Positions 53,019-63,218 are shown, counted from the stretch's first letter. The stretch is 64,000 nucleotides of DNA from Pannonibacter carbonis (GCF_003012935.1 NZ_PUDR01000010.1:124001-188000); one strand, 5' to 3'. Numbers and translations: made by a program. Notes: generated by a model from the letters alone, not told the origin.

Positions 53019-53096
53019 CCGGGAGGAATGGTCCCGCCAAGGGCACATCCCGGAACGAAGGCAGGGGCGCGAAGACCGCCCCCGCCCGCTTGCCGG

Positions 53097-54161
53097 TTAC
53101 TGCGGCAGCTTGTCGTCAATGCCCTTGATGTACCAGTTCATGCCAAGGATCGCGCCGTCGTCGAGACGCACGCCGTCCGCAGCCGCTTCCGTGCCATCCT
53201 GCTTGGTGATCGGACCGGTGAAGGGCTCCCAGCCAGCGATGATCTTGGCTTCGGTTTCCTTGGCCAGTGCGGCAACGTCATCCGGCATGTTGGTGTAAGG
53301 AGCCATGACCACATGGCCTTCCTTCAGGCCGTGCCAGGTCTGCTTGCTTTCCCAGGTGCCATCCAGAGCCGCCTGGACGCGCTCGATGTAATACGGGCCC
53401 CACTCGTCGATGATCGAGGTCAGCTGCGACTTCGGCGCAAAGGCGATCATGTCGGAGGCCTGACCAAAGCCCAGCACGCCGCGCTCGGCCGCCACCTGCA
53501 GCGGCGCGGTGGAATCGGTGTGCTGCGAGATGATGTCCGCGCCCTGGTCGATCAGAGCCTTGGCCGCATCGGCTTCCTTGGCCGGGTCGAACCAGGAGTT
53601 GACCCAGACGATCTTGACCTTGAAGTCGGGATTGACGGACTGGGCACCGAGCAGGAACGAGTTGATGCCGGAGACAACTTCCGGGATCGGGAACGAGCCG
53701 ATGTAACCGGCGGTGCCCTTCGTCGACATCTTGGCAGCAATCTGGCCGAGGATGTAACGGCCTTCGTGGAACTTCGAGTTATAGGTCGCTACGTTTGCGG
53801 CGGTCTTGTAACCGGTCGCATGTTCGAACTTCACGTCCGGATACTTGGCCGCCACTTTCAGGGTCGGGTTCATGTAGCCGAAGGAGGTGGTGAAGATGAT
53901 GCCACAGCCTTCACGAGCGAAGCGCTCGATGGCGCGCTCGGCGTCAGCGCCTTCCGGCACGCTTTCCAGATAGGCAGTTTCCACTTTGCCGGCGAAGTGC
54001 TTTTCCATGGCAAGGCGGCCCTGGTCATGCTGGTAGGACCAGCCGAAGTCGCCGACCGGGCCGACATAGATGAAGCAGGCCTTCAGGTCAGCGGCCTGAG
54101 CGGCAGAGCCGGCAGCGGCAAGAGCAATAGCCGCGACAGCAGCTTTCAGGATGTTCTTCAT
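53097..54161 (-). CDS. BMP-family nucleoside-binding protein of an ABC importer
   Basis: This 354-residue periplasmic protein has a signal peptide (AAVAAIALAAAGSAAQA) and the BMP/PnrA fold: ACFIYVGPVGDFGWSYQHDQGR, IIFTTSFGYMNPTLKVAAKYPDVKFEHATG in parts, GRYILGQIAAKMS and ADIISQHTDSTAPLQVAAERGV. BMP proteins bind purine nucleosides or related compounds. AAAGGGGAA precedes ATG 54161. It lies 105 bp after the permease genes. The surrounding urate-pathway genes suggest a purine ligand such as xanthine, urate or guanosine. Confidence 0.92.
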   Translation of the reverse strand: MKNILKAAVAAIALAAAGSAAQAADLKACFIYVGPVGDFGWSYQHDQGRLAMEKHFAGKVETAYLESVPEGADAERAIERFAREGCGIIFTTSFGYMNPTLKVAAKYPDVKFEHATGYKTAANVATYNSKFHEGRYILGQIAAKMSTKGTAGYIGSFPIPEVVSGINSFLLGAQSVNPDFKVKIVWVNSWFDPAKEADAAKALIDQGADIISQHTDSTAPLQVAAERGVLGFGQASDMIAFAPKSQLTSIIDEWGPYYIERVQAALDGTWESKQTWHGLKEGHVVMAPYTNMPDDVAALAKETEAKIIAGWEPFTGPITKQDGTEAAADGVRLDDGAILGMNWYIKGIDDKLPQ

Positions 54162-54266
54162 TGTGACACTTCCCCTTTTGGTTGGGACTTCGGATCGAAG
54201 CACAGGCGGATCATGGTGATGGCATCCGGGACCGGACCGCGACGGCCCCGGCGGCTGACGCGGTGA

Positions 54267-55181
54267 TCAGCGATCAGGGACGAACGGCTTGCCGAGGCAC
54301 GCAGGCGTGTTGACCAGCGTCAGGCGGCGGTTCGAGGAGATGAACACCAGCACGAGGATGGTGGCAATATAGGGCAGGCTCGACAAGAGCTGTGAGGGCA
54401 CACCGACGCCAACAGCCTGGGCATGGAAGGTCAGCACCGTGACCGCGCCGAAAAGATAGGCTCCGATCACCACCCGCCAGGGCAGCCAGGAGGCGAAAAC
54501 AACGAGCGCCAGCGCGATCCAGCCGCGCCCTGCGGTCATATTCTCTACCCATTGCGGCGTGTAGGCGAGCGACATGTAGCCGCCGGCAAGACCGGCACAG
54601 GCCCCGCCGAAGAGAACCGCAAGGAAACGCACTTTCAGCACCGAAAGGCCAAGCGCATGCGCCGAGGCATGGTTGTCACCCACCGCCCGCAGCACAAGGC
54701 CTGCCCGGGTCCGGGCCAGCGCATAGGCAACCGCAATGACAATCGCGACGGACATGTAGACAATCGGATCCTGACCGAAGATCACTGGCCCGATGAAGGG
54801 CAAGTCGGTCAGGAACGGCAGATCCAGCTTTTCCAGCTTGAGGCCGGGAACACCGATGAAGGCTTCACCGATGAGGCCCGACAGGCCAAGACCCAGCAGC
54901 GTCAGGGCAAGGCCGGTGGCCACCTGATTGGTGACCAGCACCAGCACCAGGAACCCGAACAGCGCCGACAGCGCCATCCCGGCGCCGATGGCCCCCAGGA
55001 TGCCGAGCGTGCCCGAACCGGTAAGATTGGCGACGGCAAAGCCGGTCACCGCGCCCATGATCATCATGCCCTCGACGCCGAGGTTCAGGACGCCGGAGCG
55101 TTCCACCACCAGTTCGCCGATGGCCGCCAGCAGCAGCGGCGTTGCCGCGGTGATGACAGTCAGGAGGATGGCTTCAAACAT
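54267..55181 (-). CDS. Nucleoside ABC importer permease (NupQ-like)
   Basis: This 304-residue permease has eight to nine membrane helices. It starts EAILLTVITAATPLLLAAIGELVVERSGVLNLGVEGMMIMGA in parts, the signature of the NupQ/BMP-permease group, and contains RAVGDNHASAHALGLSVLKVRF, the coupling loop. ATG 55181 has GGGAGG upstream; the frame stays open to 55523 only inside the partner permease gene. The two permease genes overlap by 8 bp and should form a heterodimer. Confidence 0.92.
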   Translation of the reverse strand: MFEAILLTVITAATPLLLAAIGELVVERSGVLNLGVEGMMIMGAVTGFAVANLTGSGTLGILGAIGAGMALSALFGFLVLVLVTNQVATGLALTLLGLGLSGLIGEAFIGVPGLKLEKLDLPFLTDLPFIGPVIFGQDPIVYMSVAIVIAVAYALARTRAGLVLRAVGDNHASAHALGLSVLKVRFLAVLFGGACAGLAGGYMSLAYTPQWVENMTAGRGWIALALVVFASWLPWRVVIGAYLFGAVTVLTFHAQAVGVGVPSQLLSSLPYIATILVLVFISSNRRLTLVNTPACLGKPFVPDR

Positions 55182-56265
55182 GGGCGTGGCCTCCCTTGGC
55201 CGTCTGGCCGAATTGCAGCTTGATCCGGTAGAGGATGAGCGTGTCGCAGGCGAGCACGAAGAACAGCAGCATGCCCTGCACAACGCTTGCAATCTTGTCC
55301 GAAATGCCCATCGAGGCCTGCACGCTCTCCCCGCCGATGTAGCTGAGCGCCAGCACGAAACCGGCAACGACGATGGCGAGCGGATTGAGCCGGCCGAGGA
55401 AGGCAACGATGATCGCGGTAAAGCCATAGCCCGGCGAAATCGTCGGCTGCAGCTGGCCGAGCGAACCGGCCACTTCCATGATCCCGGCAAGACCGGCAAG
55501 GCCGCCCGAAACCATGAAGGCAAAGACGGTCATCCGCTTTTGCGAGAAACCGGCAAAGCTACCCGCACGCGGGCTCTCGCCCAGCACCCGGATCTCGAAG
55601 CCCTTGAGCGTGCGCGCCAGCAGCAGCGACAACAGGATGGCAATGGCGATGGCAATGTAGAGCGAGATCGACAACCGCCCGTCACCGACAGTCGGCAGCA
55701 TGGCCGAGGCGGAAAACAGCGCAGTTTCGGGGAAGTTGAAGCCGGCCGGATCGCGCCAGGGGCCGCGCACCAGATAATCCAGCGTCAGGTTGGCGACATA
55801 AACCAGCATCAGGCTGACGAGGATCTCATTGGTGTTGAAGCGGTTTTTCAACAGCGCCGGAACCAGCGCATAGAGCGCGCCGCCCGCCGCACCGAACAGC
55901 AGCATCAACGGCAAGGTCAGGCCGTTGTCGAAGGCGGGAAACAGCACCGGCAGGACGGACCCTGCAAGGGCACCGATCACGAACTGCCCTTCGGCGCCGA
56001 TGTTCCAGTTGTTGGACAGGTAGCAGACCGACAGGCCGCAGGCGATCAGCACCAGCGGCACCGCCTTGACCAGCAGTTCCTGCAAGGACCAGAGGTCGGT
56101 CATCGGCTCGATGAAGAACTTGTACAGCGCAAGTCCTGCGTCATGCCCGGCAACGGCAAACAGCAGCGCAGCGGACAGCATTGTCAGCATGACCGCAATC
56201 ACAGGCGACAGCCCGGTCATCAGCCGGCTGTGTTCTGACCGTTTGATGAGAACAATCCGCATCAT
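55174..56265 (-). CDS. Nucleoside ABC importer permease (NupP-like)
   Basis: This 363-residue permease has about ten membrane helices, with ACGLSVCYLSNNWNIGAEGQFVIGA and NRFNTNEILVSLMLVYVANLTLDYLVRGPWRDP, typical of the NupP subgroup, and IRVLGESPRAGSFAGFSQKRM as coupling loop. It overlaps the ATPase gene upstream by ATGA and the second permease gene downstream by 8 bp, so all are translated together. Confidence 0.92.
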   Translation of the reverse strand: MMRIVLIKRSEHSRLMTGLSPVIAVMLTMLSAALLFAVAGHDAGLALYKFFIEPMTDLWSLQELLVKAVPLVLIACGLSVCYLSNNWNIGAEGQFVIGALAGSVLPVLFPAFDNGLTLPLMLLFGAAGGALYALVPALLKNRFNTNEILVSLMLVYVANLTLDYLVRGPWRDPAGFNFPETALFSASAMLPTVGDGRLSISLYIAIAIAILLSLLLARTLKGFEIRVLGESPRAGSFAGFSQKRMTVFAFMVSGGLAGLAGIMEVAGSLGQLQPTISPGYGFTAIIVAFLGRLNPLAIVVAGFVLALSYIGGESVQASMGISDKIASVVQGMLLFFVLACDTLILYRIKLQFGQTAKGGHAHV

Positions 56266-57896
56266 GCCCCTCCCGCTGCCGCTGCCGCCGTCACCGGCAC
56301 AGGTGCTGCCGTGCCAGCCTCGGCTCCGCCGGCCATCAGCAGGCCGATGCGCTCGCGCGTCATCGCTGCAGCCGGTTCCGCTGGCGACAGGTGGCCGCGT
56401 GAAATGACGGCGATCCGGTCGGCGATTTCGTAAATTTCATCGAGGTCCTGGCTGATCACCAGCACCGCCGATCCCTTGCGCGACAGATCCACCAGCGCCT
56501 GACGGATGAGCGCGGCAGCGCCCGCGTCGACGCCCCAGGTCGGCTGGTTAACGATCAGGACACCCGGATTGCGGCTCATTTCGCGGCCGACGACGAATTT
56601 CTGCAGATTGCCACCCGACAGCGAGCGGGCCTCCGGGTCGTCATGCGACATGCGCACGTCATAGACCTGCTTGATCCGCTTCTCCATCTCGCCGATCCGC
56701 CCGAAGGCAACGAGACCACCCTTCACCAGGCCATCATCGGTGGCATGCCGCGTCAGAAGGATGTTCGAGGACAGACGGAATCCCGGAACGGCGCCATGAC
56801 CGAGGCGCTCTTCAGGAACGAAGGCCGCGCCCCGCTGGCGGCGGCGGGTGATGCCCTCCTGGCCGCAAGGCGCGCCATCGATCGTGACCATCCCGGCCGC
56901 CGTCCTGCGCTCGCCGGTCAGGGCATCAAACAGCTCGCCCTGCCCGTTTCCGGCAACACCGGCAATCGCGACCACCTCGCCCGCCTTCACCTCGACCGTT
57001 ACGCCGCTCAACGGAACGGCAAAGGGTGTCGCCGGTGCAAGACTGAGCGAACGGGCAGACAGGCGGACCGGGGACGTGACATCCGGCCGGCTCGCCGCCG
57101 CCACATGGCCAATCTCGGCGCCCACCATCATCCGGGCCAGCGAGCCTGGCGTCTCCAGTGTCGGATCACATTCTGCCACCACCTTGCCATGGCGCAGGAT
57201 CGTGGCGTGGTGACAGATGCGCTGCACCTCTTCCAGCCGGTGGCTGATGTAGAGAACCGCGCAACCTTCGGACGCCAGGCGCTTGAGGGTGAGGAACAGC
57301 TCGTCGGCCTCCTGCGGGGTCAGGACCGAGGTAGGCTCGTCCATGATGATCAGGCGCGGCGCTTGCAACAGGCAGCGGACGATCTCGATCCGCTGGCGAA
57401 TACCAACGGGAAGATCGGCAACAAGCGCGTCCGGATCGAGCGGCAGGCCATACTCGCGCGAGACGGCGCGAATTCTCTCGCCAAGGCTGCGCATTGTCCC
57501 GGGTTTCTCCAACGCAAGCGCGATATTCTCCGACACGCTCAAGGCTTCGAACAGGGAGAAATGCTGGAACACCATGCCGATGCCGAGCGACCGGGCCGCT
57601 GCCGGAGAGGCCACCCGCACCGGCTTGCCCTGCCACTCGACGCTGCCCGCATCCGGTTCCAGTGCACCATAGAGGATCTTCACCAGCGTCGACTTGCCGG
57701 CGCCGTTCTCCCCCAGCAGCGCATGGATCTCGCCCTTGTTGATGACGAGATCCACATCCGCGTTGGCAGCGATACTGCCAAAACGCTTGGTGATGCCGCG
57801 CGCGGCGAGGAGAATTTCAGCGCCCGCGCGCCGCCCTCCGCCACCGGGCGGGGCGTTGTCTGTGCCCTCTTCTGCCGCTGCAGTGCTGCTGTCCAC
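56262..57896 (-). CDS. Nucleoside ABC importer ATPase with two nucleotide-binding domains (NupO-like)
   Basis: This 544-residue protein has two fused ATPase domains. The first has Walker A GENGAGKSTLVKIL, signature PVGIRQRIEIVRCL and Walker B LIIMDEPTSVL; the second has the degenerate Walker A GVAGNGQGELFDAL, signature SLSGGNLQKFVVGREM and VLIVNQPTWGVD. This asymmetry is normal for sugar- and nucleoside-type (CUT2/BMP) ATPases. It starts at GTG 57896 with GGGGGGA upstream, 34 bp after xdhC. Confidence 0.93.
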   Translation of the reverse strand: MDSSTAAAEEGTDNAPPGGGGRRAGAEILLAARGITKRFGSIAANADVDLVINKGEIHALLGENGAGKSTLVKILYGALEPDAGSVEWQGKPVRVASPAAARSLGIGMVFQHFSLFEALSVSENIALALEKPGTMRSLGERIRAVSREYGLPLDPDALVADLPVGIRQRIEIVRCLLQAPRLIIMDEPTSVLTPQEADELFLTLKRLASEGCAVLYISHRLEEVQRICHHATILRHGKVVAECDPTLETPGSLARMMVGAEIGHVAAASRPDVTSPVRLSARSLSLAPATPFAVPLSGVTVEVKAGEVVAIAGVAGNGQGELFDALTGERRTAAGMVTIDGAPCGQEGITRRRQRGAAFVPEERLGHGAVPGFRLSSNILLTRHATDDGLVKGGLVAFGRIGEMEKRIKQVYDVRMSHDDPEARSLSGGNLQKFVVGREMSRNPGVLIVNQPTWGVDAGAAALIRQALVDLSRKGSAVLVISQDLDEIYEIADRIAVISRGHLSPAEPAAAMTRERIGLLMAGGAEAGTAAPVPVTAAAAAGGA

Positions 57897-57930
57897 GCCG
57901 TCCCCCCGGAAGTTCCTACGCTTGGCGGTG

Positions 57931-58926
57931 TTATTGTCTTAGCCCTGAGCCTAGCGCAAGAGTTTGATTGGATAAGGTTTCCCCGTTTGCTGCCTCATTT
58001 TTGACCAGCAGTTCCACGGCAATCGAAGCCGCAATCGCCGCCGGCAGCTTGGACGAGACGCCCCCTGCCCCGACCGGGCAGACCATGGCCGCGACTGCCG
58101 CAGGGGCGACGCCACGTTTGCCAAGCCGGCTGACAAACCGCGCCCGTTTGGTCGCGCTGCCGATCACGCCGACATAGGGAAATCTGCCAATCCCCAGTGC
58201 CGCCGCAGCGATGTCCTCATCAAGCGCATGCGAATGCGTCATGATCAAAATAAAGGCATCATCAGGGGCCTTGTCCACCAGTTCTGCCGGCCGGTCATGG
58301 GCAATGCAGGTTAGCTGCCCCGGCATCGCCCCCGGAAACATGTCCGCCCTGCTGTCGATCCAGGTGACCGCAAACGGAAGCGGTGCCAGAGCCAGAACCA
58401 CCGCCCGGCCAACATGCCCCGCCCCGAACAGCCAGACGGGCCGCTCGGAGGCCCCGAACCACTCCAGCACACTGCCGTCTTCGGCTTGAACAAAGGCGGC
58501 GGCGGGAAGGTCGGCGTTCACCGCGGCGACCTTGCGCTGCCCCGTGAGGGGATCGCGCCGGGTCAGAAACCGTCCCCCCATCGCCTCGCGCTCAGCCAGG
58601 GCCGAAACCTCGGCCAAGTCCTTGACCGAAAAGGCTTCAATCGCAACCTCAACCCGCCCGCCACAGCATTGGCCGAGGTCAGGCCCGAGCGAAACCCGCC
58701 GCAGGGCAAGGTCACTCCGGCCATCTGCCATCGCTGCCCTGGCCCAGCGGATTGCCTCATACTCCAGCGTTCCGCCCCCGATCGTACCCGACAAGCCGCC
58801 ATCGGCCCGTACGATCATGCGGGCCCCCACTTCCCGCGGCGCCGAGCCGGCCACCTCCGCCACCGTGACAAGGGCGCAGGCCCCGTCTCGGGCGAGGCCG
58901 TCGGCTATCCGGCGCCACAGGCTCAT
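57931..58926 (-). CDS. xdhC: Xanthine dehydrogenase accessory protein XdhC
   Basis: This 331-residue protein inserts sulfurated molybdenum cofactor into xanthine dehydrogenase. The N-terminal part has GSAPREVGARMIV and GTIGGGTLEYEAI with the conserved cysteines in LGQCCGGRVEV; the C-terminal Rossmann part has VWLFGAGHVGRAVV and IMTHSHALDEDI, then VGVIGSATKRARF and CPVG. It overlaps the xdhB stop by ATGA. Confidence 0.95.
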   Translation of the reverse strand: MSLWRRIADGLARDGACALVTVAEVAGSAPREVGARMIVRADGGLSGTIGGGTLEYEAIRWARAAMADGRSDLALRRVSLGPDLGQCCGGRVEVAIEAFSVKDLAEVSALAEREAMGGRFLTRRDPLTGQRKVAAVNADLPAAAFVQAEDGSVLEWFGASERPVWLFGAGHVGRAVVLALAPLPFAVTWIDSRADMFPGAMPGQLTCIAHDRPAELVDKAPDDAFILIMTHSHALDEDIAAAALGIGRFPYVGVIGSATKRARFVSRLGKRGVAPAAVAAMVCPVGAGGVSSKLPAAIAASIAVELLVKNEAANGETLSNQTLALGSGLRQ

Positions 58927-61259
58927 ATGGCCACTCCCGATTTCATCGCCCGAACGGCCTTCAGGATGGCTTCGGGCGTTGCCGGCGTATCGAGCGCGGG
59001 AACATGGCCGGGGCGCAAGGAGGCGATTGCGTCCGTGATTGCGCAGAACACGGAATTGGCCAGCATCACCGGCGGTTCGCCGACCGCCTTGGAGCGGTAG
59101 ATCGTTTCCTCAGGGTTGCCGGGACCGTCGAACAATTTCACATTGAAATGCGCCGGAATGTCGGATGCGGTCGGGATCTTGTAGGTCGATGGCGCATGGG
59201 TACGCAGCCGGCCTTGCGCATCCCAGACCAGTTCCTCAGTCGTCAGCCAACCCATGCCTTGCACAAAACCGCCCTCGATCTGGCCGATATCGATGGCGGG
59301 ATTGAGCGAATGGCCGACATCATGCAGCACGTCGATCCGGTCAACGACCATTTCGCCGGTCATGGTGTCGATGGTCACCTCGCTCATCGCCGCACCATAG
59401 GCGAAGTAGAGGAACGGGCGGCCACTGGCGGTCTCGCGGTCCCAGGTGATTTTCGGGCTGGCGTAAAAACCGGCATCGGACATGTGGATACGGGCCTGGT
59501 GCGCTGCCCGGGCAAGCTCTGCCAACGGGATTTCGATGTCCCCGGCAATCACCCGGTTGCGGCGGAAGACGACGGCCTCAGGCGGACAGGTGTAGCGCTC
59601 GGCTGCAAAGGCCGTCAGCCGGTCACGGATCGTGCGGGCCGCATTGCGCGCAGCCATGGCGTTAAGATCAGTGCCGGATGACGCGGCGGTCGGCCCCGTG
59701 TTGGGCACCTTGGCCGTGGTCGTGGCGGTGATCGCGACCTTGTCGAGCGTCACCCCGAGCTCGTCGGCCACCACCTGTGCCACCTTCTGGTAGAGCCCCT
59801 GCCCCATCTCGGTGCCGCCATGGTTCAGGTGCACCGAGCCGTCGGTATAGAGATGCACCAGCGCACCGGCCTGGTTGAGATGTTTCAGCGTGAAGGAAAT
59901 GCCGAACTTGACCGGCGTCAGGGCCAGGCCCTTTTTGAGCACATGATTGCGAGCGTTGAAGGCGCGAACCTCATGCCGACGCTGCCAATAGCCGGCGCCG
60001 TCCTCGAGTTGCTCCACGATCGTGTGCAAGGTCTGCCATTCCTCGACCGGCATGCCGTAGGGCGTCAGATTGCGAGTGCCATCGTAGAAATTGCGCTTGC
60101 GCACTTCGAGTGGATCAAGTCCCAGCGTGATGGCAATGGCGTCGACCATTCGCTCGGCTGCCAGCATGCCCTGCGGCCCACCAAAGCCACGAAAGGCTGT
60201 GTTGGAACAGGTATCCGTGCGCAGCCGCCGCGACCGGATCACCGCATCGGGATAGAAATAGCTGCTGTCGGAATGGAACATCGAACGGTCGACAACCCCG
60301 AGCGACAGGTCGGCAGAATAGCCGCAACGTGCCAGAAGCGTCATGTCGACGGCGCGGATGCGGCCGCTGTCATCATGGCCAACGGCCCAGTCGACCCGGA
60401 AATCATGCCGCTTGCCGGTCATGATCATATCGTCATCGCGGTCAAGCCGGATCTTGCACGGCCTGCCGGTGACCCTTGCTGCCAGCGCGGCGAGGCAGGC
60501 CCACTGGTTCGCCTGGCTCTCCTTGCCGCCGAAGCCACCGCCCATGCGGCGGATTTCCGCCGTTACAAGAGCATCCGGCACCGCCAGAACCTTGGCAACG
60601 ACATGCTGCACTTCTGTCGGATGCTGCGTCGAGGTATGGACCAGCATGCTGCGGTCCTCGCCGGGCAGTGCCAGAGCGACCTGACCCTCCAGATAGAAAT
60701 GTTCCTGTCCACCGATGTGGAACGATCCGGACAGACGGCGTTCAGCGCCTGCAAGGGCGCCCTCGGGATCGCCGCGGCGGAACTGGTAATCCGGCAGCAC
60801 GGTAACGTCTGCGGCGACAGCATCTTCGACGGTGACGATCGGTGCCAGTGGCTCCACCTCGATCCGGGCAAGCCGGGCTGCCCGACGGGCGGCATCGCGA
60901 GACGTCGCGACCACGGCAAAAAGCACCTGCCCGTGAAACAGAATCTCATCCGCCGCCAGGACGGGATCACCGCCAATGGAGGGGGAAAAGTCATTATGGC
61001 CGGGGACATCCCGAGCGGTCAGGACCGTGACGACCCCTTCGGCCTTGCGCACCGCTTCAAGGTCCATGGCGAGAATGCGTCCACGCGCTGCATGCCGCGT
61101 CCAGCCTGGCACCACATGCAGGAGACCCTGCGGCTCGACCATGTCATCGATGTAGGTCGCCGTCCCCGTGACATGCTTCTCGGCGCTGTCATGCGGTAGC
61201 GACTTGTGAACATGCGCGAGACCGGCAGTCATCTGGCGGGTGTCATGCGGCGCGTTCAT
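58923..61259 (-). CDS. xdhB: Xanthine dehydrogenase, molybdenum-cofactor subunit
   Basis: This 778-residue subunit oxidises hypoxanthine to xanthine and xanthine to urate. Molybdopterin-contacting motifs are GQEHFYLEGQVALA, RMGGGFGGKESQ, NTAFRGFGGPQGM and GGTEMGQGLYQKV, and the catalytic glutamate is in KAVGEPPVMLANSVF near the C-terminus. It overlaps xdhA by 17 bp. It needs the FAD/iron-sulfur subunit XdhA and the maturation factor XdhC, both adjacent. Confidence 0.97.
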   Translation of the reverse strand: MNAPHDTRQMTAGLAHVHKSLPHDSAEKHVTGTATYIDDMVEPQGLLHVVPGWTRHAARGRILAMDLEAVRKAEGVVTVLTARDVPGHNDFSPSIGGDPVLAADEILFHGQVLFAVVATSRDAARRAARLARIEVEPLAPIVTVEDAVAADVTVLPDYQFRRGDPEGALAGAERRLSGSFHIGGQEHFYLEGQVALALPGEDRSMLVHTSTQHPTEVQHVVAKVLAVPDALVTAEIRRMGGGFGGKESQANQWACLAALAARVTGRPCKIRLDRDDDMIMTGKRHDFRVDWAVGHDDSGRIRAVDMTLLARCGYSADLSLGVVDRSMFHSDSSYFYPDAVIRSRRLRTDTCSNTAFRGFGGPQGMLAAERMVDAIAITLGLDPLEVRKRNFYDGTRNLTPYGMPVEEWQTLHTIVEQLEDGAGYWQRRHEVRAFNARNHVLKKGLALTPVKFGISFTLKHLNQAGALVHLYTDGSVHLNHGGTEMGQGLYQKVAQVVADELGVTLDKVAITATTTAKVPNTGPTAASSGTDLNAMAARNAARTIRDRLTAFAAERYTCPPEAVVFRRNRVIAGDIEIPLAELARAAHQARIHMSDAGFYASPKITWDRETASGRPFLYFAYGAAMSEVTIDTMTGEMVVDRIDVLHDVGHSLNPAIDIGQIEGGFVQGMGWLTTEELVWDAQGRLRTHAPSTYKIPTASDIPAHFNVKLFDGPGNPEETIYRSKAVGEPPVMLANSVFCAITDAIASLRPGHVPALDTPATPEAILKAVRAMKSGVAI

Positions 61260-62730
61260 TGTCGCCCCCTTCCTGATGGGCCGCGCCCTTTAGGCGTAGC
61301 GGTTCCGTCGCACCGCTTGCCTCCATTAGCGCCTTGACGAGCAAGGCCCGCGCCGCCTCGGTGCGGTAGTCTCCGCTGGCCCGCATGTCGGTGATCGGTT
61401 TGTAGTCCATGGTCAGTGCCCGGATCGCGGCTCCCCAGGTCGCCGGGTCATCGAGGCTGGCCCCAACCAGGGCAGCTTCCGCCCCGGATGCCCGCTTCGG
61501 TGTTGCCGCCATGCCGCCAAAGGCGATCCGTGCTTCATGAATCAGGCTGTCGACAATCGTCAGGCGAAAGGCCCCCATTACGGCCGAAATATCCTGGTCG
61601 AAGCGCTTCGATATCTTGTAGCAGCGATAGAAATGCTCCGCCTCAGGCCGGGGAACGAAAAGGCCGGCAACAAACTCTCCCGGCCTGCGATCCTGTTTGC
61701 CGTAGTCGAGGAAGAAATCCTCCAGCGGCAAGACGCGGAGATCGTCGCCCTGCTGCAACTCCACCCTGGCACCAAGCGCGATCAAGGCCGGCGGCGTGTC
61801 ACCTATGGGCGAGCCATTGGCAACATTGCCGCCAATGGTTCCAGAGGCGCGGACCTGCTTTGAGCCAATGCGGCGCAGCAATTCGCCGAGGTCCGGCGCA
61901 ATCCGGGTCAGGGCCGGTTCGGCGGCGGTGTAAGTCACGGCTGCCCCAAGAAACAGGCCGGCAGGTGTCTCCTCAATCCGGGTCATGCCGGAAACACGGC
62001 CGAGGTGGATGATCTTTGGCAGTGTCCGCAGGCCCTTGGTAATCCAGAGGCCGACATCGGTTGCCCCGGCAACAAGCGTCGCATCCGGATGCTGGCCGTA
62101 GATCGCGGCGAGCCCTTCGACCGTCGCCGGGGCAGCAAAGAAACTCTCCGTCGAGCCGAGAAACACATCGCGCGAATCCGCCAGGCGGCGCAGCGCATCG
62201 CGGGTCTCGCTGGCGCGCCAGGCAAAGGCATCGTCGGCGGCGTCAAAACAGGAGGCCAGGGCCGCATCGATGATGGGACGATAGCCGGTGCAGCGGCACA
62301 GGTTCCCGGCAAGCCAGTCGGTCACCGCCTTGCGGCTCCGTTCCATTCCCTGGGCGTGATACAGCGTGAACAGGCTCATGATGAAGCCTGGGGTACAGAA
62401 GCCGCATTGCGAGCCGTGCAGATCCCGCATCGCCTTCTGGACCGGATGCAGCTTGCCATCAGCGCTCAGGTCTTCAACCGTCACCAGTTCCGCGCCATCA
62501 ATCATGCCCAGCAGCTGGATGCAGGAATTGACCGGCTGATACACCAGCCTGCCATTCACCAGTCGGCCAAGGGCCACCGTGCAGGCGCCGCAGTCGCCCT
62601 CGCCACAGCCTTCCTTGGTGCCGGTTGCGCGTTCCGTCAGGCGCAGATAGTCGAGAACGGTGTCCATCGGGCCGACATCGGTCAGTTCGACAACAGCACC
62701 AGCACGCAGGAAGCGGATCGTGTCGCGCAT
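61243..62730 (-). CDS. xdhA: Xanthine dehydrogenase, iron-sulfur and FAD subunit
   Basis: This 495-residue subunit carries electrons from the molybdenum site to NAD+. Two 2Fe-2S centres are bound by C42, C47, C50 and a further cysteine in VNSCIQLLG, then by SQCGFCTPG and NLCRCTGYRP. The FAD domain begins near residue 195 (ATLVAGATDVGLWITKG, GTIGGNVANGSPIGDTPP). It starts 3 bp after uraH. Confidence 0.96.
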   Translation of the reverse strand: MRDTIRFLRAGAVVELTDVGPMDTVLDYLRLTERATGTKEGCGEGDCGACTVALGRLVNGRLVYQPVNSCIQLLGMIDGAELVTVEDLSADGKLHPVQKAMRDLHGSQCGFCTPGFIMSLFTLYHAQGMERSRKAVTDWLAGNLCRCTGYRPIIDAALASCFDAADDAFAWRASETRDALRRLADSRDVFLGSTESFFAAPATVEGLAAIYGQHPDATLVAGATDVGLWITKGLRTLPKIIHLGRVSGMTRIEETPAGLFLGAAVTYTAAEPALTRIAPDLGELLRRIGSKQVRASGTIGGNVANGSPIGDTPPALIALGARVELQQGDDLRVLPLEDFFLDYGKQDRRPGEFVAGLFVPRPEAEHFYRCYKISKRFDQDISAVMGAFRLTIVDSLIHEARIAFGGMAATPKRASGAEAALVGASLDDPATWGAAIRALTMDYKPITDMRASGDYRTEAARALLVKALMEASGATEPLRLKGAAHQEGGDNERAA

Positions 62731-62733
62731 GGC

Positions 62734-63084
62734 TCAACTGCCCCGATAGGTGGAATAGCCATAAGGCGAGAGCAGCAAGGGCACGTGATAGTGGTCCTTT
62801 GCCGAGGAAATGCCAAAGCGGATCGGGATGATGTCGAGAAACAGCGGTTCGGTCAGGGCAGCGCCACTGGCCTTCAGATAGTCACCGGCGAAGAAGCGCA
62901 GCTCATAGATGCCGGGACCAAACTCTGCCCCTTCCAGGATCGCACCATCAACGCGGCCATCCGCGTTGGTCTCGACCCGGCGCAGGCGTGATGGCTTCGG
63001 CTCGACGGCCCACAGCTCGATCACCAGTCCAGCCGCCGGACGACCCAACGCCGTATCCAGCACGTGCGTCGTCAAACGCCCCAT
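62734..63084 (-). CDS. uraH: 5-hydroxyisourate hydrolase
   Basis: This 116-residue transthyretin-like enzyme hydrolyses 5-hydroxyisourate to OHCU. It starts [20 protein letters not shown], with the active-site histidine H7, and ends in the family-defining [23 protein letters not shown] holds the second histidine. ATG 63084 leaves a 140-bp gap to the LysR gene, where the operon promoter should lie. It opens the purine operon. Confidence 0.96.
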   Translation of the reverse strand: MGRLTTHVLDTALGRPAAGLVIELWAVEPKPSRLRRVETNADGRVDGAILEGAEFGPGIYELRFFAGDYLKASGAALTEPLFLDIIPIRFGISSAKDHYHVPLLLSPYGYSTYRGS

Positions 63085-63195
63085 ACTTCATTCTCCCTCT
63101 GGCGTCGCCCTGCGCTGCGCTTGGTGCGCGCCGTCTGTCGCGGCCGTTTGCCGCAGGTCAACTGAAATCAGGTTGCCGCAAAAGCCACGCGGAAC

Positions 63196-63218
63196 ATAGA
63201 ACCATTTATGAAGTCTAT
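63196..63218. promoter_or_regulatory. Possible LysR-type binding site upstream of uraH
   Basis: ATAGA-N13-TCTAT (63196-63218) is an inverted repeat in the only AT-rich part of the gap. A second overlapping repeat, CCATTTA-N17-TAAATGG (63202-63232), runs into the LysR stop codon. Either could be the site for the adjacent LysR regulator; T-N11-A spacing is not exact. Confidence 0.3.

Noticed and set aside
59820-61199. A 459-codon plus-strand frame
   Set aside because: It is antisense to xdhB, whose cofactor motifs and length are canonical.
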